A DNA stretch of 9,538 bases from Thermomicrobiaceae bacterium (GTDB lineage: Bacteria; Chloroflexota; Chloroflexia; Thermomicrobiales; Thermomicrobiaceae): the NCBI GenBank assembly GCA_007123655.1, contig SKKR01000544.1:1-9538 (forward strand), written 5' to 3'. Of the stretch, positions 5,343 through 9,538 are shown piece after piece (positions within the stretch are counted from its first letter, which is position 1; every line of letters begins with the position of its first letter). The notes beneath the pieces are model-generated. The model worked only from the letters and a program-made list of their open reading frames with translations, did no database searches and was not told the DNA's origin. Position numbers and translations under genes: made by a program.

Positions 5343-8300
5343 GTGTCGTTGAACGATTTGATCAACCGGCTCGCGGAGACACCGCAGGTCGCGGCGTTGC
5401 AGAAATCGGTGTCGCGTCTGCGTATCGGCCAGCATCTCTCTGTTACGGGCCTCGGCGGCGCTCCGAGACTGGCCACCATTGCGTCCCTCGCGCAGCAGTC
5501 GCGTATCCCGATCATCGTCGTGGCCTCGCGCCAGGATGTAGCCGAACAGGTAACCGGTAGCCTCAGCGAATACCTGGTGCGCGACGACGCGATCAGACTC
5601 TGGCCGATCGGTGACGCACTGCCATACGAACTGGTGCCGATCGATCGGGAAGCGTCCGCGCGCCGCGTTGAGATCCTCGAGTCACTGCACGAGCGGAAGC
5701 CAGGAGTAACGGTCGTTGCCGCGAGAGCGCTGACGCAGATGCTCAGTTCGCCCGGGGAACTCAGTAACCAGACTGTGGTTCTGCGCGTCGGCGAACGCCT
5801 TGACGTGGAGCGGTTCATTCGCCAGCTCCTTCAACTCGGGTATCAGATGGTCAAGATCGCGCGCGAACCCGGCCAAATCTCGCGGCGCGGCGGTATCATC
5901 GACGTCTTTCCTCCGTCCGAGCAGACTGCGGTGCGGATCGACCTGTTCGGAGATGAGATCGATTCGCTCCGGCGATTCGATGCCGAGTCCCAGCGTTCCA
6001 CACAGCGGGTCACTCGGGCCGTCATCCGTCCACCGCTAGAACACGCGCTGGTCGACCGGGAACGAGCCGTCGAGACATTGCGAGGCCTGGACCAGTCGAC
6101 ACTGCGAGAGGAAGTGCTGGGCGAGTGGGAACGGGTTATCCAGTCAGTTGCAAACGCGGACCCATCCGTCGCGCTGGATGTCTTCAGTCCGCTGTTGCTT
6201 CCCTCTCCGAGTTCGCTGCTTGATCATCTGCCAGTCCGCCATCTCGTCGTAGTCATTGAGCCTGGCGCCGTCCGGCTTGCTCTCCAGCAATACGAGGCAC
6301 AGGCAGAGGAACTCCGGGAAAGCCTTGAAGAGACGGGAGAACTCCCGTTCGGTATGCCGAACCCGTATTTCTCCAGTGACTCTGCCATTGCCGCCCTGGA
6401 CCGGCGCCGGGTGGTCTATTTCGGAAGTCCAGACGAACCGGATTACGGCGGAGTTTCCGACGGCTCACCGGAATTGGCCGGTCTCGGGTTTGACTCGATT
6501 TCATTGACCTATTCGGGCCAGACCGAATCCTGGATTCATTCCGTTCGAGAATGGCTGCGTAACAACTGGACCGTGCATATCGCAACCGAGCAGAGCGAGC
6601 GTGTCCGCGAGCTGCTTGCGGAGCATGACCTGGCCCCGACTCAAGCACCTGCGGTTGAGCCGGCCGGACACGGGACGCTGGAACTCCTGCATTCTCCACT
6701 CCAGCCAGGATGGGTACACCCAGAGGCCGGGCTTGTGCTCATTACTGACCGGGAACTGTTCGGGTATCGCCGGCAAGTCCGGATGCGACCTCGACGCCGT
6801 CAGTTCCAGCCCGGTCTTCTGGAATCCCTGAGCCCCGGGATGTTCGTCGTCCACGTCGAACACGGGATCGCGAGGTATGACGGGCTCACCACACTGGCCT
6901 CAACCGGCGCCGACCGGGAGTATCTGATCCTGCAATACGCGGGAAATGACCGCATCTATCTGCCGGTCGATCAGATCGACCGGATCACCCGGTATGAGAG
7001 CGGCGGGATCGAACCGACCCTGACACGACTCGGATCGCCGGAGTGGAGCCGAGCGAAGCATCGAGTCCGCCAGTCAGTCCGGGAACTCGCGTTCGAACTG
7101 CTGCAGTTGTACGCCGCTCGTGAGGCGAACGAAGGGGTCGCCTTTCCGCCGGATACGTCCTGGGATGTCGAACTCGAGGAGTCGTTTCCATTTGACGAGA
7201 CGCCCGACCAGCTTACCGCCATCGGCTCGGTCAAGGCGGACATGGAGACGCAGCAGCCAATGGACCGGCTGGTATGTGGCGATGTTGGCTACGGCAAAAC
7301 GGAGGTCGCGCTGCGAGCTGCGTTCAAGGCAGTCAACTCCGGGTACCAGGTGGCAATCCTGGTTCCCACGACGATCCTTGCGCTCCAGCACTACTACACG
7401 TTCCGAGAGCGACTCGCCGCGTTCCCCGTTGAAGTCAGCATGCTATCCCGCCTCCGCAGTAAGGCGGAGCAGCGCGGAATACTGGAACGGGCAGGCACTG
7501 GGAACGTAGATGTCCTGATCGGAACACACCGATTGCTCCAGAAAGACGTCAATTTCAGCAACCTGGGTCTGGTGGTCATTGACGAAGAGCAGCGATTCGG
7601 CGTGGCGCATAAGGAACAACTCAAGCGGCTCCGGGCGAACGTGGACGTTTTGACGATGACCGCGACGCCGATACCCAGAACTCTGCACATGGCGCTTTCC
7701 GGAATCCGGGATCTGTCCGTGATCAACACGCCACCGCAGGACCGGATCCCGATCAGAACCTTCGTCAGCCCAACCTCAGAACACCTGATTCGAGAGGCCA
7801 TATTGCGCGAGATCGGACGAGGCGGCCAGGTTTACTTCGTCCACAATCGCGTACACAGCATTCACCAGACCGCCGCCCGGGTCGCGGAACTGGTCCCGGA
7901 GGCGCGGATCGGCGTTGGTCACGGGCAAATGGCGGAAGACGAACTGGAAGCAGTCATGCTCTCGTTCGTCCAGCACGAGTTCGATGTGCTGGTCTGCACA
8001 ACGATCATCGAATCAGGTGTCGATATCCCGAACACGAACACGATCATCATTGACCAGGCGCAGAATTTCGGCCTTACCCAGCTGTATCAGCTTCGCGGGA
8101 GAATCGGCCGCAGCCACCAGCGCGCGTACGCCTATCTCGTCTACCCGGGGGACCGCCCACTGTCAAAAGAAGCACAGGCTCGCCTCGAAGCGATCCAGGA
8201 AGCGACCGAGCTTGGCGCCGGGTTCCAGATCGCATTGCGTGATCTCGAGATACGAGGAGCCGGAAACGTTCTTGGCGCGGAGCAGAGCGGCCACATCGCC

Positions 8301-8834
8301 GCTGTCGGGTTCGATCTCTACACGCGAATGCTGGCGACAGCAGTGGAAGAGATCAAGCAGGGGCACCCGATCGAGGAAGCGGAAGCGGTTTCGGTGGATC
8401 TCCCGGTCGCCGCGGTCATTCCATCGGATTACGCCGGAGAAGAGGAGATGCGAATCGAACTCTACCAGCGAATCGCGTCCGCGCAGTCGTATGGCCAGCT
8501 CCGCGATTTGCAGGCGGAACTCCTCGACCGGTTCGGTCCGTTGCCCGACTCCGTCCAGACACTGTTTGAACTCACCCGACTTCGAGTTCGCGCAAGCACC
8601 CTCGGGGTTACCTCCGTCGTTGAACGAGACGGTGAAATGTACATTCGACCGGTGCTCGGTGGACGATTGAACCAGGCGGACCTGAGGCGTGAACTGGGCA
8701 GCGGAGTACACGTCACGCCGAATCAGGTTCGCCTGGCAATGGGGTTCGTGGAGGCTGACTCCCTCAGCGCCGCGAAAATCGTGATCGCGGCCGTCGAGGA
8801 TGCCGGAGCGACGGTGCTCGACGCCGCGAGCTGA
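5343..8834 (+). CDS. mfd: Transcription-repair coupling factor Mfd
   Basis: This ATP-driven DNA translocase displaces RNA polymerase stalled at DNA damage and recruits UvrA to start nucleotide excision repair. At about 1163 residues it has the usual family length and looks intact. The N-terminal UvrB-like module carries LPYELVPIDREASARR and SRRGGIIDVFPP (180-191). The RNA polymerase interaction domain has SPGMFVVHVEHGIARYDGL (497-515). The RecG-like motor has Walker A GDVGYGKTE (646-654, K652), DEEQ (747-750), TATPIPRT (773-780) and the motif VI stretch LRGRIGRS (917-924). The translocation region follows, with LRDLEIRGAGNVLGAEQSGH, then the C-terminal D7 domain (about 1025-1110), which normally masks the UvrA-binding surface. 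The GTG start at 5343 is set by AGGAGG at 5326-5331; an in-frame GTG at 5313 would add ten residues. It is transcribed alone, divergent from comEA and convergent with the mutS2/DUF2007 pair. Confidence 0.98.
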   Translation: MSLNDLINRLAETPQVAALQKSVSRLRIGQHLSVTGLGGAPRLATIASLAQQSRIPIIVVASRQDVAEQVTGSLSEYLVRDDAIRLWPIGDALPYELVPIDREASARRVEILESLHERKPGVTVVAARALTQMLSSPGELSNQTVVLRVGERLDVERFIRQLLQLGYQMVKIAREPGQISRRGGIIDVFPPSEQTAVRIDLFGDEIDSLRRFDAESQRSTQRVTRAVIRPPLEHALVDRERAVETLRGLDQSTLREEVLGEWERVIQSVANADPSVALDVFSPLLLPSPSSLLDHLPVRHLVVVIEPGAVRLALQQYEAQAEELRESLEETGELPFGMPNPYFSSDSAIAALDRRRVVYFGSPDEPDYGGVSDGSPELAGLGFDSISLTYSGQTESWIHSVREWLRNNWTVHIATEQSERVRELLAEHDLAPTQAPAVEPAGHGTLELLHSPLQPGWVHPEAGLVLITDRELFGYRRQVRMRPRRRQFQPGLLESLSPGMFVVHVEHGIARYDGLTTLASTGADREYLILQYAGNDRIYLPVDQIDRITRYESGGIEPTLTRLGSPEWSRAKHRVRQSVRELAFELLQLYAAREANEGVAFPPDTSWDVELEESFPFDETPDQLTAIGSVKADMETQQPMDRLVCGDVGYGKTEVALRAAFKAVNSGYQVAILVPTTILALQHYYTFRERLAAFPVEVSMLSRLRSKAEQRGILERAGTGNVDVLIGTHRLLQKDVNFSNLGLVVIDEEQRFGVAHKEQLKRLRANVDVLTMTATPIPRTLHMALSGIRDLSVINTPPQDRIPIRTFVSPTSEHLIREAILREIGRGGQVYFVHNRVHSIHQTAARVAELVPEARIGVGHGQMAEDELEAVMLSFVQHEFDVLVCTTIIESGVDIPNTNTIIIDQAQNFGLTQLYQLRGRIGRSHQRAYAYLVYPGDRPLSKEAQARLEAIQEATELGAGFQIALRDLEIRGAGNVLGAEQSGHIAAVGFDLYTRMLATAVEEIKQGHPIEEAEAVSVDLPVAAVIPSDYAGEEEMRIELYQRIASAQSYGQLRDLQAELLDRFGPLPDSVQTLFELTRLRVRASTLGVTSVVERDGEMYIRPVLGGRLNQADLRRELGSGVHVTPNQVRLAMGFVEADSLSAAKIVIAAVEDAGATVLDAAS

Positions 8835-8857
8835 ACCTGATCTCGGCACCGTCGAGC
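8816..8857 (+). terminator. Possible terminator stem-loop at the mfd 3' end
   Basis: GCTCGACG (8816-8823) and CGTCGAGC (8850-8857) are perfectly complementary, and the enclosed bases can add an imperfect inner stem (CCGCGAG with CTCGG). The outer left arm lies inside the last codons of mfd. The sequence after the right arm (GGTATGGTTCTGTCTTTGCC) is only moderately T-rich, so intrinsic termination is plausible but weak; it could simply be a 3' protective hairpin. Confidence 0.35.
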
Positions 8858-8989
8858 GGTATGGTTCTGTCTTTGCCTGATCGATCGAACAGTGCAGGGG
8901 AACGGGCCACTGCGGAGCACCATTCCTGAGGCTGTCGAAGGATCACCGGCGACCAGTTTACGATCCAATCCCGGCTACTGAGCTACCGC

Positions 8990-9247
8990 CTAAGACGAGA
9001 ACTCCTCTTCATCAGCCTCCTCGAGCTCGCTGATGATCTCTTTCGCCCTGTCCAGGTCAGATTCGAGCACATAGATCAGGTGCTGGTTACCAAGGGACGA
9101 GAAGTACGCCATCCCCGGTCCCTGCGATTTCACCATCACCTGGATTCCTTCGTCACGCAGGACACTGGCCCAGAGGCCGGCGATGATCTCGTTTGGTGCT
9201 TCGGCGGCAGCGACGATCGCCTCGTTCGTGTGGTGAAGCTCTTCCAT
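8990..9247 (-). CDS. DUF2007 family small protein
   Basis: This 85-residue soluble protein matches the DUF2007 (PF09413) pattern. A short strand is followed by EAIVAAAEAPNEIIAGLWAS, typical of family members that begin with a strand and 'aeiiagmLeseGI'-like helix, then LRDEGIQVMVKS, and then an acidic C-terminal helix (LESDLDRAKEIISELEEADEEE). The family is described as putative signal-transducing, but its biochemical role is not established. The ATG at 9247 is preceded by an in-frame TTG at 9250. AAGGA (9263-9259), inside the end of mutS2, is 11 bases before the ATG or 8 before the TTG, so either may be used. It begins four to seven bases after the mutS2 stop, so translational coupling is likely. 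No promoter of its own is visible. Confidence 0.82.
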   Translation of the reverse strand: MEELHHTNEAIVAAAEAPNEIIAGLWASVLRDEGIQVMVKSQGPGMAYFSSLGNQHLIYVLESDLDRAKEIISELEEADEEEFSS

Positions 9248-9260
9248 CAATCAATCAATC
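9247..9260. repeat. TCAA tetranucleotide repeat at the mutS2/DUF2007 junction
   Basis: Three and a half perfect copies of TCAA (TTGA/GATT on the coding strand) span the mutS2 stop codon, the spacer and the start of the DUF2007 gene. One copy supplies the mutS2 TGA and the next ones supply alternative TTG start codons in shifted frames. Slippage by one unit would change the spacing between the ribosome binding site and the DUF2007 start by four bases. Confidence 0.6.
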
Positions 9261-9538
9261 CTTGAAATACGCGTACGTGACTCCATCGCCGCCTTCTTCG
9301 ATGTCTGCGACGTGATAGCGTGCGACCGCCGGATGAGTCTTAAGGATATCGTGAACCACCCCTCGCAGGGTACCGGTTCCTTTCCCGTGAACGATCCGCA
9401 CCCATGGGAGCGACGCCTGCGCGGCATCGTCGAGGTACTCCTCGAGCTCTCGCATTACGTCATCCGCGCGCTTTCCCCGGAAATGGATTTCGTTGTGGAC
9501 GACTGGCGCTGATGGTAGCTTGATGGCCGATCTCGCCG
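9255..9538 (-). CDS. mutS2: MutS2 C-terminal Smr domain (cut by window edge)
   Basis: Only the last 93 residues are inside the window; the frame is open to the right edge and continues beyond it. What is visible is an Smr domain at the C-terminus: a linker with KLPSAPVV, then NEIHFRGKRADDVMRELEEY, a helix (EEYLDDAAQAS), the core WVRIVHGKGTGTLRGVVHDIL, and the closing HVADIEEGGDGVTYAYFKD. The spacing and the VHGKGTGTLR motif match MutS2-type proteins, which act on recombination intermediates and, in some bacteria, on collided ribosomes. The usual LDLRG signature reads IHFRG here, with His in place of the conserved Asp. A stand-alone Smr protein is less likely because the linker upstream of the domain is in frame and MutS2 proteins end this way, but the ATPase part cannot be seen. 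A DUF2007 gene follows within seven bases. Confidence 0.85.
   Translation of the reverse strand, partial: ARSAIKLPSAPVVHNEIHFRGKRADDVMRELEEYLDDAAQASLPWVRIVHGKGTGTLRGVVHDILKTHPAVARYHVADIEEGGDGVTYAYFKD

Noticed and set aside
5135..5818. Long minus-strand open frame of 227 codons opposite the mfd 5' end
   Set aside because: It is antisense to a clearly conserved Mfd N-terminus, its translation is Ser/Arg/Thr-rich without recognisable motifs, and such frames are common opposite high-GC genes.
7915..8670. Plus-strand 251-codon open frame inside mfd in another frame
   Set aside because: It lies wholly within conserved mfd coding sequence; its Arg/Ser-rich composition is typical of a frame-shifted shadow.
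8950..8992. tRNA-like start on the minus strand (GCGGTAGCTCAGTAG)
   Set aside because: It resembles the 5' end and D-arm of a tRNA, but no anticodon stem, no TTCGA T-loop and no matching acceptor arm follow.
1..9538. Mobile element, phage, CRISPR, toxin-antitoxin or other defence or accessory system
   Set aside because: No transposase, integrase, long terminal repeats, repeat-spacer array or paired small genes were seen; gene content is metabolic, competence and repair, with even base composition.

Overview
This is a high-GC (roughly 60%) bacterial chromosomal segment that reads mostly as ordinary core genome. I see no IS element, phage gene, CRISPR array, toxin-antitoxin pair or other accessory system. 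The codon choice, the cyanobacterial-like tRNA-Glu with a G-U first pair and an encoded CCA end, and the comEA-comEC / mfd / mutS2 content would fit Chloroflexota (for example Thermomicrobia-like bacteria), but that placement is an inference and not a proven identity.

Positions 1-2734 (minus strand) hold a small catabolic block. In transcription order it contains a beta-propeller lactonase-family protein, a maleylacetate reductase (iron-containing alcohol dehydrogenase superfamily), and the first 105 codons of a phospholipase/carboxylesterase-type hydrolase that runs off the left edge. Maleylacetate reductase followed closely by this kind of hydrolase suggests degradation or detoxification of a hydroquinone or hydroxyquinol type aromatic.

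Positions 2913-3126 (minus strand) hold a self-contained tRNA-Glu(UUC) unit. It has a strong promoter whose -35 box overlaps the comEC stop codon, a leader of about 50 nt, the tRNA with encoded CCA, and a UUCG-capped terminator hairpin.

Positions 3123-5131 (minus strand) hold comEA and comEC, joined by a one-base stop/start overlap (TGATG). They encode the DNA receptor and membrane channel for natural transformation. The ComEC is short and lacks the C-terminal metallo-beta-lactamase-like domain found in many homologues.

Positions 5132-5342 are a divergent promoter region. A minus-strand promoter serves comEA and a plus-strand promoter with a perfect TATAAT serves mfd.

Positions 5343-8834 (plus strand) hold mfd, the complete transcription-repair coupling factor. 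Positions 8835-8989 are a convergent intergenic gap. Positions 8990-9538 (minus strand) hold the 3' end of mutS2 (Smr domain) followed a few bases later by a small DUF2007 protein, with a TCAA tetranucleotide repeat at their junction.

The observations most worth a second look are the nuclease-domain-less ComEC, the tRNA promoter embedded over the comEC stop, the aromatic-ring block at the left edge, the altered Smr signature motif of MutS2, and the tetranucleotide repeat at the mutS2/DUF2007 junction.
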